This document shows positions 1-9,365 of a stretch of 64,000 nucleotides of DNA, piece by piece; position 1 is the stretch's first letter; every line of letters begins with the position of its first letter. The translations under genes were made by a program, and so were the position numbers. The notes beneath the pieces are model-generated. The model was given only the letters and a program-made list of their open reading frames with translations. It was not told the DNA's origin and did no database searches. Source of the stretch: Acetobacter senegalensis (GTDB lineage: Bacteria; Pseudomonadota; Alphaproteobacteria; Acetobacterales; Acetobacteraceae); NCBI RefSeq assembly GCF_001580995.1, contig NZ_LHZU01000137.1:26760-90759 (forward strand), read 5' to 3'.

Positions 1-1
1 G

Positions 2-928
2 TGCCGATTTGTGGCCGCAGGCGCTGGGGCGGTGGGTATGCTGGCTGGGCAGCGTGCCTTTGCGCAGCAGATGTCTCTCCCTTTGGCATCCTCTTCTCCA
101 GACAGGTTGCCGCCGATCAATGGTGTGTATGACTGGCACGCCTTGCCCCCAACCCCAACGCCCTTGGAGAGCGAGGCTGGTGGTCAGCAGGTGGATACGG
201 GGTTTGTGCCGGGGCAGGGACGAGCGCAGATCTATTTTGCCTCTGCCGGGCAGGGCGTTCCGGTTATCCTGCTGCATGATGGTTTGGCGAACTCTGATTA
301 CATGAGTGACCTTGCGCGTGCTCTGTTGAGGGCGCGATGCCGTGTTGTGGTGATGGACGCACGTGGCCATGGGCGCAGCACCATGGGAACCTTGCCGTTA
401 AGCTATGATCTTCTTGCAGATGATGTGGTCACCTTGATGGCATATTTGCGCCTGCGCAATGCGGCCTTTGTGGGGTGGGGCGATGGTGCGGTGCAGGCCA
501 TGAATGTGGCCATGAGACATCCTGGCACAGTTTCACGGGTTTTTGCATTTGCCCCCCGCACAACGCCCGATGGGTTGTTGGCTTCTGGCGAGAATGCACC
601 GACAATCAAATCCTTCATGACGCGAGCAAAAACCGAATATAAGCGTTTGTCCCGTTCTGGCAGTTTTTCAGATTTACGTGACGATATGCGGAACCTGCAT
701 CGGCAGGCTCCTGAGTGGAGCAATGCTGACCTTGTGCGGGTTACGGCTCCGTTATGGGCCGTGGCGGCAGACCATGATGAACTGGTGGCACGGATGCAGG
801 TCGAACAGATTGCATCCGCAATTGAAAATGCAGGTCTGGCTATCCTGCCCGCTACCAGCCACTTTGCACTGTTGCAGAATCCTCTTCTGTTCTCTCTATC
901 CGTAGAAAGTTTTCTGGGCGGTCGTTAA
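2..928 (+). CDS. Exported alpha/beta hydrolase-like protein, 5' end cut off by the window
   Basis: The protein has the alpha/beta hydrolase layout: a strand and oxyanion region (VILLHDG), an ARGHGRS turn, an elbow, an acid loop (AADHDE) and a late His (TSHF). The reading frame is open to the window edge. The first GTG (position 11) lies inside a hydrophobic stretch ending AFAQQ that looks like the end of a Sec or Tat signal peptide, so the true start is probably upstream. The elbow reads G-W-G-D-G at about residue 157 (counted from position 11), where related enzymes have G-W-S-D-G. The codon at 479-481 is GGC, one transition from the Ser codon AGC, so the protein may lack hydrolase activity. 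The substrate is unknown. A bidirectional hairpin follows it. Confidence 0.8.
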   Translation, partial: CRFVAAGAGAVGMLAGQRAFAQQMSLPLASSSPDRLPPINGVYDWHALPPTPTPLESEAGGQQVDTGFVPGQGRAQIYFASAGQGVPVILLHDGLANSDYMSDLARALLRARCRVVVMDARGHGRSTMGTLPLSYDLLADDVVTLMAYLRLRNAAFVGWGDGAVQAMNVAMRHPGTVSRVFAFAPRTTPDGLLASGENAPTIKSFMTRAKTEYKRLSRSGSFSDLRDDMRNLHRQAPEWSNADLVRVTAPLWAVAADHDELVARMQVEQIASAIENAGLAILPATSHFALLQNPLLFSLSVESFLGGR

Positions 929-951
929 GCTCTTAAGGTCATCCTTGCATG

Positions 952-984
952 AAAAAAGCCCCTGAATTTTTCAGGGGCTTTTTT
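952..984. terminator. Bidirectional rho-independent terminator
   Basis: A perfect stem pairs GCCCCTGA with TCAGGGGC around a short T-rich loop. It is flanked by an A-run on the left and a T-run on the right, so it can end transcription from both sides. It lies between two convergent genes. Confidence 0.88.
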
Positions 985-1019
985 GTTAAGGTGAAAATAG
1001 GTTCGGGGGCGTGTCAGGT

Positions 1020-3806
1020 TCAGCCAAAAGCGCCGATATCATGCATGACGGCAACACTGATTTCCCGAACAAGTTCGAAAATCTGACGCATGGGAATGAA
1101 AATATCCCGATGTTCGTTAATATAGATGCTTTCTTCGCGCGGGCCGCGTGGTTCATGAAAATCAAGGTCTGACGCTGCCGTGCCAGAGGGGAAGATATGG
1201 TCCATTTCTTTCAGAACGGCCGGGATTTCCAGACACAGGATCTGCTGCATCATCACATCCCGATTAAAACCACTGCGGGGCATGAAGAAGGGAATGCGGC
1301 AGGCCAGCAACCAGATCCGTTCAATCAGAGCAATGCGCACAGCATGAAGAACCCGCAGGCGGTTTGAACCATGCGGAGCATCTTCCCACGCTTCACGCAG
1401 TGCGAGGTGATCAGCCTGGATACGGCGGAACATGGCTTGCAGATCTGCTGAAAAATCAAGTTTTTCCAGATCCCGCATAAGGGAAAGGAAAGCGGCCCGT
1501 CGCGTTTTTGAAGGTTCAGCGGTCGCGCGGTCCAGCCAGAAACCGGGGTCCAGCAACTGGATGACACATTTCAGTACCCGGTCATCAGAACTGGCAAGCG
1601 CGTGCTGTGCAAAATCAAGCGCTCTATGAAAACGCGGGCTGGATGTATTGAATGTTTCAAATGTGTCGGGGTGCCTGCGGGCAGCGGACCCAAGCCCCTG
1701 CAAGGTGTTCGCGCACCACCCCAACTGTTGCAGGATGGCGTTGTTCGGTATGGCGCGCAGTTGGCTTGGATGGGTAAGGCGGGAGCCCGTGGCAGCCTCT
1801 GCGCTCTGTCGCGCTGGCGGGCGGGAGCCCGTGCGATCAATCAGGGCTGGCCCGAAAGCGCCCAGAAGGGCAGCGTATCCGGGGTCCCCTACCAGAGTGG
1901 TCATGCCCTCCGAAATGCTGGAAAAGAAATCGGCGGAGAAATCTGGCTGTTCGTAAACCGGGTCACTTGCTGAGCTGAAGGGCGTGAAAAGATTTTCCGC
2001 AATGGAGGCAATAGTTGCGCCAGCAAGCTCTGGTGTGCCGAACAGCAGGTAGCCATCTCCACCCTGAAACGCAGTTTCTTCTCGGCAGACAATGCCGGTT
2101 TCAGAAAATTTCTCCCGTACAAAGGGTGGAGAGAGATAATGCAGTCTGTCCGCCATCCGGAAGGGATGCGCGCCACGGCCAATGCTTTCCCCGTGCGTAT
2201 CAAAGAAAACAACAGTGATATCTGTCAGGTCCCATAAAACAAGCTGTTCATGGATCTTCAGGCGTAACCGCTCGATCAGATTGGTTGCGGCAAGCTGACC
2301 AATATAACGGCCAGAATCAGAATACCCGAACTGGAAGCACATGCGTCCCGTGCGGCGTATATAGTCTCGCCAGGAGGGAGAACGCAGCACTTCCTCTACA
2401 ATGCGTTCACCGTTGGCTAACGCATCCTCTGTTTCAAACAGCGGGGAAATTTCAATCTTGTCGGCAACGCCAAAATACGTGGCCGCCCAGAGCGCAGCCA
2501 GCAGGGTGTAACCCGTTTCTGTTTCGGCAATCAGAAAACGCACTGGGGTATCGGCGTCGATATGCTTGATGATCTGGGCAATGGTCATCATCAGGCGGCC
2601 AGCCGTGGCCGGGTCGGACAGGAGTGCACCGAAATCCACTGCCACTGGCGTAACCTGTGTCAGGGCTTCATTGACACGGTTTAACAGCGCCCTACGATGT
2701 GCCGGGTTGCCGGGATCATCACGAAGATTCAGTTTCTGGCGCACAAAATTATGAATCTGCGTGGCGTTCAGGCGCACATGTGTGTGCGCCAGTGCCAGAC
2801 CATGCGCCAGAAAACCCGCACGGGCGACGGCCAGAGGCAATTGAGCCTGTGGTTCTGCGGCAGCAATGGCGTCCTGTAGGTCTGTTGCCAGTTCTGAAGC
2901 GCTTCGCAGGGCCGTTGCGTGATGGTTGACCAACAGATCTGCAAACCGGGCAACGGCCTGAGGGTCGGGGCAGGTTGGTGTCGCTTCAATCTGCTGTTTG
3001 ACGGTGCTGATAGCGTGTTTCAGGCGATCCTGAAGAACCGGCACAGAGGCTCCGCTTGCATTTATTTGCTGTTCCAGCCGTTCAAGTTGGAACAATTTCA
3101 TACGCAAGCGCAGGCGCAACGTGTCCCACCAGCCAATGTCCGTGCGGCCATCCGTATCGTAACCAACCCAACTGGTTGCAATAATGGGTTGCGGGGCGAG
3201 TGTGTGCCAGCTTTCGGGCCAGCGCTGCTGTGCAGCGGAAAGAAGTTCGGCGCTCAGGAGATCAATGGCATCCCGCGCGCGGGCAATGGCCTGGGTCGCC
3301 AGGTCAAATTCTTCATTAAGAGTAGGCGGCGCGCTTCGCCGGTGTGTTTCAAAATAAGGGGCTTTGTCTGGCAGAACGGGTTGGGAGGCACATTGAGCCA
3401 AAGCCGCATACACATCATTATTGACGGCGAATGTGGGGTGGGCGGTAAAGACCGCCGCAAACCGGGTTGGGGAGACTGCCTGGGTAAAGGCTTCCAGGGT
3501 GTTGGCTGGCAGGTTTGTCAGAAGCGTATCCACACAGTCTTTCAGCCGCTGATGTGTGGCTTCCTGACCCGCTCCGCCCACGTAGCGGTGCAGGCGGCCT
3601 GCCCGGCGTAGAAATGCGGCGTCCCGCAAGGTGCGAACCAGTTCAGCAATGTCATCATGGGCCAATCTGCCGTCTTCAAGCGCCATTCCCACCATGTGCG
3701 CCATGGCCATTACCGGGTTGGAGGCATCCTCCGCGTCGTTCCGTATGGTTGTCAGGAGAGAGGCAAGGGCAGGCGGAAGAGTGCTGTAGTCCATGAGGCC
3801 GTCCAC
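1020..3806 (-). CDS. ppc: Divergent phosphoenolpyruvate carboxylase homologue
   Basis: At 928 residues it matches the length of bacterial PEP carboxylases, which convert PEP and bicarbonate to oxaloacetate. The catalytic-His motif survives as TAHPT (His near residue 123), as do a GYSDSG motif (near residue 495) and the SRPxxR...LRAIP segment. Other hallmark sites differ. The motif TAHPTE reads TAHPTF. The usual HGRGGS-x-GRGG loop reads THGES-IGRGA (near residues 535-545), so its first Arg is His. The Lys after GYSDS is Arg. The C-terminus ends IGAFG rather than the usual QNTG. The fold assignment is firm. Whether it is an active carboxylase is doubtful, and it may be a divergent or regulatory paralogue. 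It is a single gene, divergent from the DUF445 gene. Confidence 0.8.
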   Translation of the reverse strand: MDGLMDYSTLPPALASLLTTIRNDAEDASNPVMAMAHMVGMALEDGRLAHDDIAELVRTLRDAAFLRRAGRLHRYVGGAGQEATHQRLKDCVDTLLTNLPANTLEAFTQAVSPTRFAAVFTAHPTFAVNNDVYAALAQCASQPVLPDKAPYFETHRRSAPPTLNEEFDLATQAIARARDAIDLLSAELLSAAQQRWPESWHTLAPQPIIATSWVGYDTDGRTDIGWWDTLRLRLRMKLFQLERLEQQINASGASVPVLQDRLKHAISTVKQQIEATPTCPDPQAVARFADLLVNHHATALRSASELATDLQDAIAAAEPQAQLPLAVARAGFLAHGLALAHTHVRLNATQIHNFVRQKLNLRDDPGNPAHRRALLNRVNEALTQVTPVAVDFGALLSDPATAGRLMMTIAQIIKHIDADTPVRFLIAETETGYTLLAALWAATYFGVADKIEISPLFETEDALANGERIVEEVLRSPSWRDYIRRTGRMCFQFGYSDSGRYIGQLAATNLIERLRLKIHEQLVLWDLTDITVVFFDTHGESIGRGAHPFRMADRLHYLSPPFVREKFSETGIVCREETAFQGGDGYLLFGTPELAGATIASIAENLFTPFSSASDPVYEQPDFSADFFSSISEGMTTLVGDPGYAALLGAFGPALIDRTGSRPPARQSAEAATGSRLTHPSQLRAIPNNAILQQLGWCANTLQGLGSAARRHPDTFETFNTSSPRFHRALDFAQHALASSDDRVLKCVIQLLDPGFWLDRATAEPSKTRRAAFLSLMRDLEKLDFSADLQAMFRRIQADHLALREAWEDAPHGSNRLRVLHAVRIALIERIWLLACRIPFFMPRSGFNRDVMMQQILCLEIPAVLKEMDHIFPSGTAASDLDFHEPRGPREESIYINEHRDIFIPMRQIFELVREISVAVMHDIGAFG

Positions 3807-3921
3807 TGTTTGAATTTATTTATGAGGCAACCGACCTGCTTACATTTTCATGTCTGCTCATTGCCCGCAACCGCCTCACACACTCTTGGGGTGTGGGAGA
3901 GGGAGTGCTATCCAGATTGTC

Positions 3922-5220
3922 ATGACGTCATACCCTGAGAGTGATACCGATCTTGCCGCCCGAAAAACCCTGAAACGGTACCAGCGTGCCGCAACAGGGC
4001 TGCTGGTTTTCATGGGTGGGCTCACAGTTGTCGGTTATGCCGCGCCTGCTGCCGGATGGGTGGCGGATGGAGTCTGGCTGGAAATGCTGCGTGCCGGGGC
4101 GCGGGCAGGCGTGGTTGGTGGTCTGGCGGACTGGTTTGCCGTTGTGGCGCTGTTTCGGCACCCCATGGGGCTGCCTATTCCGCATACCGCGATTCTGCCG
4201 GCCCAGAAGGAACGGCTTGGCCGGGCGTTGGGGCGCTTTGTCTCCGGGCAGGTCTTTACAGAAAAAGAAGTCTCCAACGTGCTGGGGCAGGTGGATGTGC
4301 CCAGCTTTCTGGCGAACATGCTGGATGATCCGGCGGTAAGGGAGACTATAACGCGGTCACTGCTTTCTTCCATGCCGCAGATGCTGGACCGGCTGGAAGA
4401 TGGCCGTGCCAGTGGGGCCATTGGCAAGGTGTTTCCCCGTCTGCTGGGCGGCAGCAATCTGGCTCCCATTGTGGCCAAGGCTCTGCGCAGTCTGGTGGAT
4501 GATGATCGGCATCAGGAAGTGCTGTCTTATCTGCTGGGGCAGATCAAGGATGGTTTGCAGGCAAAGGAAGGCGCTTTGCGCACCATGATTGAAGACAGGG
4601 TGCGGGAGCAGGGAGGACGTATTCTCGGGTGGGCCATTGGCGGCTCCATTGCGACCCGTGTGCTGATGGCGGCCAGCAAGGAACTGGAGCGGGTAGACCC
4701 CCAGAACTCTACGCTGCGTGAGGGCTTTACTACCTGGGTGCGTGGGCAGATTGACCGTATTGAAACAGACCCGGAGCGCGGGAAGGAAATTTCTCAGGCT
4801 GTTCTGGGGGTTCTGTCGCACGAGAGTGTAGTGGTCTGGTGGGCTGATATATGGCAGCGGTTCCGCAGACTGGTGGAAGCCGATGTGGAAGACCCCAATG
4901 GCCGTATTGCCTCCATTGTTGAGGAGGCTCTGTCCCGCATGGCCACGCAGGCGCGGCATGATCCGGTGCTGCGCAAACGTATTATGGATGGCGTTGCCAA
5001 AGCCACCTTCAAGACGCTCCCTTTTGTAAGGGAGCGCATGGCAGACTTCATCGCGCGTGTGGTGGCTGGCTGGGATGCCGTGCAGATTGCGGAAAAGCTG
5101 GAGCTGCGCGTGGGCAAGGACCTTCAATACGTGCGCTTCAATGGAACGTTGGTCGGATTCGGGGTGGGAGCGCTGCTGTTTGCCGTTCTGCGCCTGCTGT
5201 TCGGGCTGAATGCACAATAG
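3922..5220 (+). CDS. DUF445 family membrane-associated protein
   Basis: The protein resembles DUF445 (YjiN-like) proteins: an N-terminal hydrophobic segment (about residues 20-50), the motif ADWFAVVALFRHP near residue 65, a long helical middle with repeated short hydrophobic-charged segments, and a C-terminal membrane helix ending LLFGL. The open frame extends to an ATG at 3850, but the ATG at 3922 is preferred because it leads directly into the charged N-terminus, and the 3850 start would add 24 atypical residues rich in Cys, Pro and Gly. The molecular role of the family is unknown, but it is envelope-associated. The gene stands alone between ppc and the SUF operon. Confidence 0.82.
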   Translation: MTSYPESDTDLAARKTLKRYQRAATGLLVFMGGLTVVGYAAPAAGWVADGVWLEMLRAGARAGVVGGLADWFAVVALFRHPMGLPIPHTAILPAQKERLGRALGRFVSGQVFTEKEVSNVLGQVDVPSFLANMLDDPAVRETITRSLLSSMPQMLDRLEDGRASGAIGKVFPRLLGGSNLAPIVAKALRSLVDDDRHQEVLSYLLGQIKDGLQAKEGALRTMIEDRVREQGGRILGWAIGGSIATRVLMAASKELERVDPQNSTLREGFTTWVRGQIDRIETDPERGKEISQAVLGVLSHESVVVWWADIWQRFRRLVEADVEDPNGRIASIVEEALSRMATQARHDPVLRKRIMDGVAKATFKTLPFVRERMADFIARVVAGWDAVQIAEKLELRVGKDLQYVRFNGTLVGFGVGALLFAVLRLLFGLNAQ

Positions 5221-5314
5221 AGGCATGGATGGCTCATCACGTTCGCGCGCCTTGGATATATGCGTTCGTTTTGGGTTGACGTTTGGTGTCCTTGGCTCCA
5301 TGTGTCTGAAACAG

Positions 5315-5327
5315 GACCTGACAGGTC
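5315..5327. promoter_or_regulatory. Candidate operator palindrome upstream of the SUF regulator
   Basis: GACCTG-A-CAGGTC is a perfect 13-base palindrome with 6-base arms, 23 bases before the Rrf2-family start codon. A TTGACG hexamer lies upstream (5276-5281) and may be a -35 element with a weak -10 near 5299. The position fits an autoregulatory Rrf2 operator, but no consensus was matched, so this is inference. Confidence 0.35.
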
Positions 5328-5349
5328 TCCAATCAGGTGATGCAGGATA

Positions 5350-5814
5350 ATGCTGAAACTTTCCCGGCTGGCTGACTATGCGGTCGTTATACTTGTGAAC
5401 CTTGGTGAGCAGGATGGCGTTGTAACCTCTCCTGCGCTGGCGGCTGAAACCGGCGTGCCGGAACCAACTGTGGCCAAGGTGCTCAAGGTTTTATCGGCCC
5501 ACAAATTTGTTTTGTCCCAGCGGGGGGCAAAAGGCGGTTATCGGCTGGCGCGTCCGCTGTCCGAGATTTCCGTGGCCAGTGTCATTGCCGCAGTGGATGG
5601 CAAGATTGCGCTCACCGCGTGTGTGGATGGTGGAGAATGTGATACCGGCGTGTCCTGCGGGATGTGCGGGACATGGGACACCATCAACCAAGCCATTCGG
5701 GACACTCTGGAGGCCATTTCGTTGGAAACGATGCGTCAGAAAAGCGGGTGCGGTTCTACGTTCCTGAAACCGAATGTGCAGACCTGCGCCAATGCAGAAC
5801 GTGAGGGGGCTTGA
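5350..5814 (+). CDS. Rrf2-family SUF system regulator
   Basis: An Rrf2 winged helix spans residues 1-75 (start MLKLSRLADYAV; recognition part PTVAKVLKVL; wing QRGAKGGYRLAR). It is followed by a Cys-rich segment with Cys at 91, 97, 103 and 106, likely ligands for a sensory Fe-S cluster as in IscR and the SUF-specific Rrf2 regulators. At 154 residues the length is normal. It sits 3 bases before sufB, so it is probably the first gene of the operon and senses cluster supply to control it. Start ATG at 5350. The palindrome at 5315-5327 is a candidate binding site. Confidence 0.92.
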   Translation: MLKLSRLADYAVVILVNLGEQDGVVTSPALAAETGVPEPTVAKVLKVLSAHKFVLSQRGAKGGYRLARPLSEISVASVIAAVDGKIALTACVDGGECDTGVSCGMCGTWDTINQAIRDTLEAISLETMRQKSGCGSTFLKPNVQTCANAEREGA

Positions 5815-5817
5815 GTT

Positions 5818-7308
5818 ATGCCAGCAGTAACCGAAACGCGTGAAGCAGTCGAAAAACTGGGGCAGTCCTCCTATAAATGGGGGTTCGAGACCGACATTGA
5901 TATGGATCTCGCCCCCAAGGGCCTGAATGAAGACACCATCCGCCTGATCTCCGCCCGCAAGGAAGAACCGGAATGGTTGCTGGAGTGGCGGCTTGCGGCC
6001 TTTAGCGCGTGGCAGCAGATGGAAGAGCCCAAATGGGCCAAGGTCGCGTATCCTCCCATTGATTATCAGGATGCGCATTACTACGCCGCACCCCGGAAGA
6101 AGCCCGGCCCCAAATCGTTAGAAGAAGTTGATCCGGAACTGCTGCGGACCTACGAAAAACTGGGCATTCCGCTGCATGAACAGGCACTTCTGGCCGGTGT
6201 GGAATTGCCGGAAGGTGAAACGGCCCGCCCGCCTGTGGCGGTGGACGCCGTGTTTGACAGTGTTTCCGTGGTCACCACCTTCCGCAAAACGCTTGAAGAA
6301 GCCGGTGTGATTTTCTGCCCCATTTCCGAGGCCGTGAAAGAGCACCCGGATCTTGTGCGTAAATACCTGGGCACCGTGGTTCCCGCCGGGGACAATTTCT
6401 ATGCAGCCCTGAACTCCGCCGTGTTTACGGATGGCTCTTTTGTGTACGTGCCCAAAGGGGTGCGGTGCCCGATGGAGCTTTCCACCTACTTCCGGATCAA
6501 TGCCCGTAACACCGGGCAGTTTGAACGCACGCTGATTGTGGTGGAAGATGGGGCATCCGTCTCTTACCTGGAAGGCTGTACAGCCCCCATGCGTGACGAG
6601 AACCAGCTTCACGCAGCCGTGGTGGAACTGGTGGCCATGGAAGATGCCTCCATCAAATATTCCACGGTGCAGAACTGGTATCCGGGCGATGAAAATGGCC
6701 GGGGCGGCATTTATAACTTTGTGACCAAACGTGGAGCATGCCGTGGTGCGCGCTCCAAGATTTCCTGGACACAGGTTGAAACAGGTTCCGCTATCACATG
6801 GAAATACCCGTCCTGCATTCTGCAGGGGGAAGGGTCCGTGGGTGAGTTCTATTCAGTTGCGGTTACAAACAACCATCAGCAGGCTGATACGGGCACCAAG
6901 ATGATCCATATCGGGCGCAATACGCGCTCGACCATCATCGCCAAGACCATCAGTGCCGGGCAGTCTGACAGCACATATCGCGGATTGGTGCGGGTATTGC
7001 CCAAGGCGTATGGTGCGCGCAATTTCACGCAGTGTGACAGCCTTCTGATTGGTGACCGCTGTGGTGCGCACACCGTGCCTTATATTGAAAACCGCAACAT
7101 GGGCGCGCGTATCGAACACGAAGCAACAACCTCCAAGATCTCGGAAGATCAGCTTTTCTACTGCCGTCAGCGTGGCTTGTCGGAAGAAGATGCAGTCGGG
7201 CTGATTGTGAACGGGTTCTGCCGGGATGTGCTGAAAGAGCTGCCCATGGAATTTGCGGTTGAAGCTCAGAAATTGTTGCAGATCAGCCTTGAAGGCAGCG
7301 TAGGGTAA
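5818..7308 (+). CDS. sufB: Fe-S cluster assembly scaffold SufB
   Basis: This is a full-length SufB (496 residues), the scaffold of the cytosolic SufBCD complex on which Fe-S clusters are built. The beta-helix core carries family segments such as [20 protein letters not shown] and a C-terminal [12 protein letters not shown]. The late helical part includes [20 protein letters not shown]. It begins 3 bases after the regulator, and sufC follows 13 bases downstream with a good ribosome site (AAGGAGG). No truncation or odd residue was seen. Confidence 0.97.
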   Translation: MPAVTETREAVEKLGQSSYKWGFETDIDMDLAPKGLNEDTIRLISARKEEPEWLLEWRLAAFSAWQQMEEPKWAKVAYPPIDYQDAHYYAAPRKKPGPKSLEEVDPELLRTYEKLGIPLHEQALLAGVELPEGETARPPVAVDAVFDSVSVVTTFRKTLEEAGVIFCPISEAVKEHPDLVRKYLGTVVPAGDNFYAALNSAVFTDGSFVYVPKGVRCPMELSTYFRINARNTGQFERTLIVVEDGASVSYLEGCTAPMRDENQLHAAVVELVAMEDASIKYSTVQNWYPGDENGRGGIYNFVTKRGACRGARSKISWTQVETGSAITWKYPSCILQGEGSVGEFYSVAVTNNHQQADTGTKMIHIGRNTRSTIIAKTISAGQSDSTYRGLVRVLPKAYGARNFTQCDSLLIGDRCGAHTVPYIENRNMGARIEHEATTSKISEDQLFYCRQRGLSEEDAVGLIVNGFCRDVLKELPMEFAVEAQKLLQISLEGSVG

Positions 7309-7321
7309 GGAGGGGCAAGAC

Positions 7322-8092
7322 ATGACCCAGTTTTTGGATATTTCCGGTCTGTGTGCCCGGATTGATGCTGACGGGCAGGAAAAGGAAATTCTGCGCGGTG
7401 TGGATCTGAGCATCCCGCCGGGTGAGGTCCATGCCATCATGGGGCCGAATGGCTCCGGCAAGTCCACGCTCTCCTACGTGCTTGCTGGCCGTGAAGATTA
7501 TGAGGTGACTGCGGGCAGCGTGACTTTCCAAGGCAAGGATCTGCTGGAAATGGAGCCCGAAGAGCGGGCTGCAGCCGGTCTGTTCCTGGCGTTTCAGTCT
7601 CCCATCGAACTGCCAGGCGTGAATAACGCCAACTTCCTTCGGACTGCGGTTAACGCCGTGCGTCGTGCTCGCGGGCAGGAAGAGCTGGATGCCGTCGCGT
7701 TCCTGAAAACGGCGCGTGAGGCGGCAAAGGCTCTTTCCATGGCGCCGGACATGTTGAAGCGGAACGTGAATGTCGGCTTCTCCGGTGGTGAAAAGAAGCG
7801 CAATGAAGTCTTGCAGATGACTCTTTTGCAGCCATCTTTCGCCATTCTGGATGAAACAGATAGCGGGCTGGACGTGGACGCCCTGCGTATCGTGGCAGAA
7901 GGTGTGAACCGCCTGCGTTCCCCGGATTTTTCTGCACTGGTTATTACCCACCATCAGCGCTTGCTGGATTATCTGGTGCCAGACCGCATTCACGTGATGG
8001 CCAAAGGGCGGATTATCCATTCTGGTGGTCCTGAACTGGCCAAGCAGATTGATAGTGAAGGCTATACCCGGTTTCTTGCGGAGGCGGCGTGA
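7322..8092 (+). CDS. sufC: SUF system ATPase SufC
   Basis: SufC is the ABC-type ATPase that drives SufB-SufD rearrangement. The 256-residue protein has Walker A GPNGSGKST (41-49), a SufC-type signature SGGEKKRNE (154-162), Walker B FAILDETDSGLD (173-184, with the family's DETDSGLD) and the switch His in ITHH. It has no membrane segments, as expected for the soluble complex. Its stop overlaps the GTG start of sufD by 4 bases, indicating translational coupling. Confidence 0.97.
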   Translation: MTQFLDISGLCARIDADGQEKEILRGVDLSIPPGEVHAIMGPNGSGKSTLSYVLAGREDYEVTAGSVTFQGKDLLEMEPEERAAAGLFLAFQSPIELPGVNNANFLRTAVNAVRRARGQEELDAVAFLKTAREAAKALSMAPDMLKRNVNVGFSGGEKKRNEVLQMTLLQPSFAILDETDSGLDVDALRIVAEGVNRLRSPDFSALVITHHQRLLDYLVPDRIHVMAKGRIIHSGGPELAKQIDSEGYTRFLAEAA

Positions 8093-9363
8093 ACGCAATT
8101 ATCAAACAGCCCTCAGCAACCCTTGTGCCGTTCAAGGCGCGTCTTGACGCGATAACAGATCCGGCACGGAAAGCTGCTTTGGGCACTCTGCACAGGAGCG
8201 GTCTGCCTGATCGCCGTGTTGAGGCATGGAAATACACCAGCCTGCGTTTTCTGAATGAAACCCCGCTTGTTGCTCCGTCAGAAGAGTTTGATGCGGCAAA
8301 GGCCCGTGCCGAACTTGATCGGCTGGGCCTGACAGCGGGAGAAGGTGCTGATCTTCCACGGCTGGTCTTTGTGAATGGGCGTTACGCACCTGATCTGTCC
8401 GTTCCGCCCCAGAATGTGGGTCTGTCTTTCTTCGGCAAGACGGAAGCGTTTGGAACCTTATCCAGCCCGGATCGGGATGCACTGACAGCCCTGAATGCGG
8501 CCTTGGCGACGGATGGTGCTGAAATCACGGTCGCGGCGGGGGTGGATGCGGGCCGGGTGCTTCTGGTCTCGCTGGGGTTGGCTGATGAGCCCGTTTCTTT
8601 CCACCCGCGCCATAGCGTGACAATTGAAGAAGGTGCGCGCCTGTCTCTTATCTGTGTTCAGGGTGGGCAGGGGCGTTATCTGCACAATCCGGTCATGGAA
8701 CTTTCGGTTGCGGCAAATGCCACGCTGAATCATGTCACAATCCAGACCGAAAGTGACGATGCCGCCTGTCTGGCAACGTTGTATGCCCAGATTGAAGAAC
8801 GAGGCTCTTACGACAGTTTTGTTCTGGGGCTGGGTGCAGCTCTTTCCCGGCACGAAGTCCATGCCCGGCTGAACGCCCCCCATGCGGAAGTGCATGTGAA
8901 TGGCGCGCAGCGCTTGCTGGGGCGTCAGGTGGGGGATGTGACGAGTGTCATTACCCATGCAGCGCCTGATTGCCGCTCCCGTCAGACGGTGCGGAATGTG
9001 CTGGATGGACAGTCTCGCGGTGTGTTTCAGGGGAAAGTGCTGGTTGAGCGTATTGCCCAGAAGACCGATGGCTATCAGATGAATCAGGCGCTTCTGCTTT
9101 CCGAGCAGGCCGAGATTGATGCCAAGCCGGAGCTGGAAATTTACGCTGATGATGTCAAATGCAGCCATGGGGCCACCGTTGGCGCGCTGGATGACGAACA
9201 GATGTTCTATCTGCGCAGCCGCGGCGTGCCCGAAGCAGAAGCTCGGCAGATCCTGATTCACGCCTTTCTGGCGGAAGCTCTGGCTCTGATTCCGGATGCT
9301 GTGGCACAGACCTTGGCGGCGCACATTATGGAAATTCGCTTTCCGGTAACGGGAGAGGAATAA
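8089..9363 (+). CDS. sufD: Fe-S cluster assembly protein SufD
   Basis: This is the SufB paralogue of the SufBCD complex, 424 residues. The N-terminal helical part contains RRVEAWKYTSLR, a SufD hallmark. The beta-helix core follows, and a C-terminal SufB/SufD domain includes EIYADDVKCSHGATVG and the ending helices EARQILIHAFLAEAL. The start is GTG, coupled to the sufC stop (GTGA overlap). sufS begins 2 bases after its stop. Confidence 0.96.
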   Translation: MNAIIKQPSATLVPFKARLDAITDPARKAALGTLHRSGLPDRRVEAWKYTSLRFLNETPLVAPSEEFDAAKARAELDRLGLTAGEGADLPRLVFVNGRYAPDLSVPPQNVGLSFFGKTEAFGTLSSPDRDALTALNAALATDGAEITVAAGVDAGRVLLVSLGLADEPVSFHPRHSVTIEEGARLSLICVQGGQGRYLHNPVMELSVAANATLNHVTIQTESDDAACLATLYAQIEERGSYDSFVLGLGAALSRHEVHARLNAPHAEVHVNGAQRLLGRQVGDVTSVITHAAPDCRSRQTVRNVLDGQSRGVFQGKVLVERIAQKTDGYQMNQALLLSEQAEIDAKPELEIYADDVKCSHGATVGALDDEQMFYLRSRGVPEAEARQILIHAFLAEALALIPDAVAQTLAAHIMEIRFPVTGEE

Positions 9364-9365
9364 CA

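Noticed and set aside
2919..3611. A 230-codon plus-strand open frame inside the PEPC-like gene
   Set aside because: It lies opposite a continuous homologous protein; composition is that of an antisense shadow with no recognisable motif.
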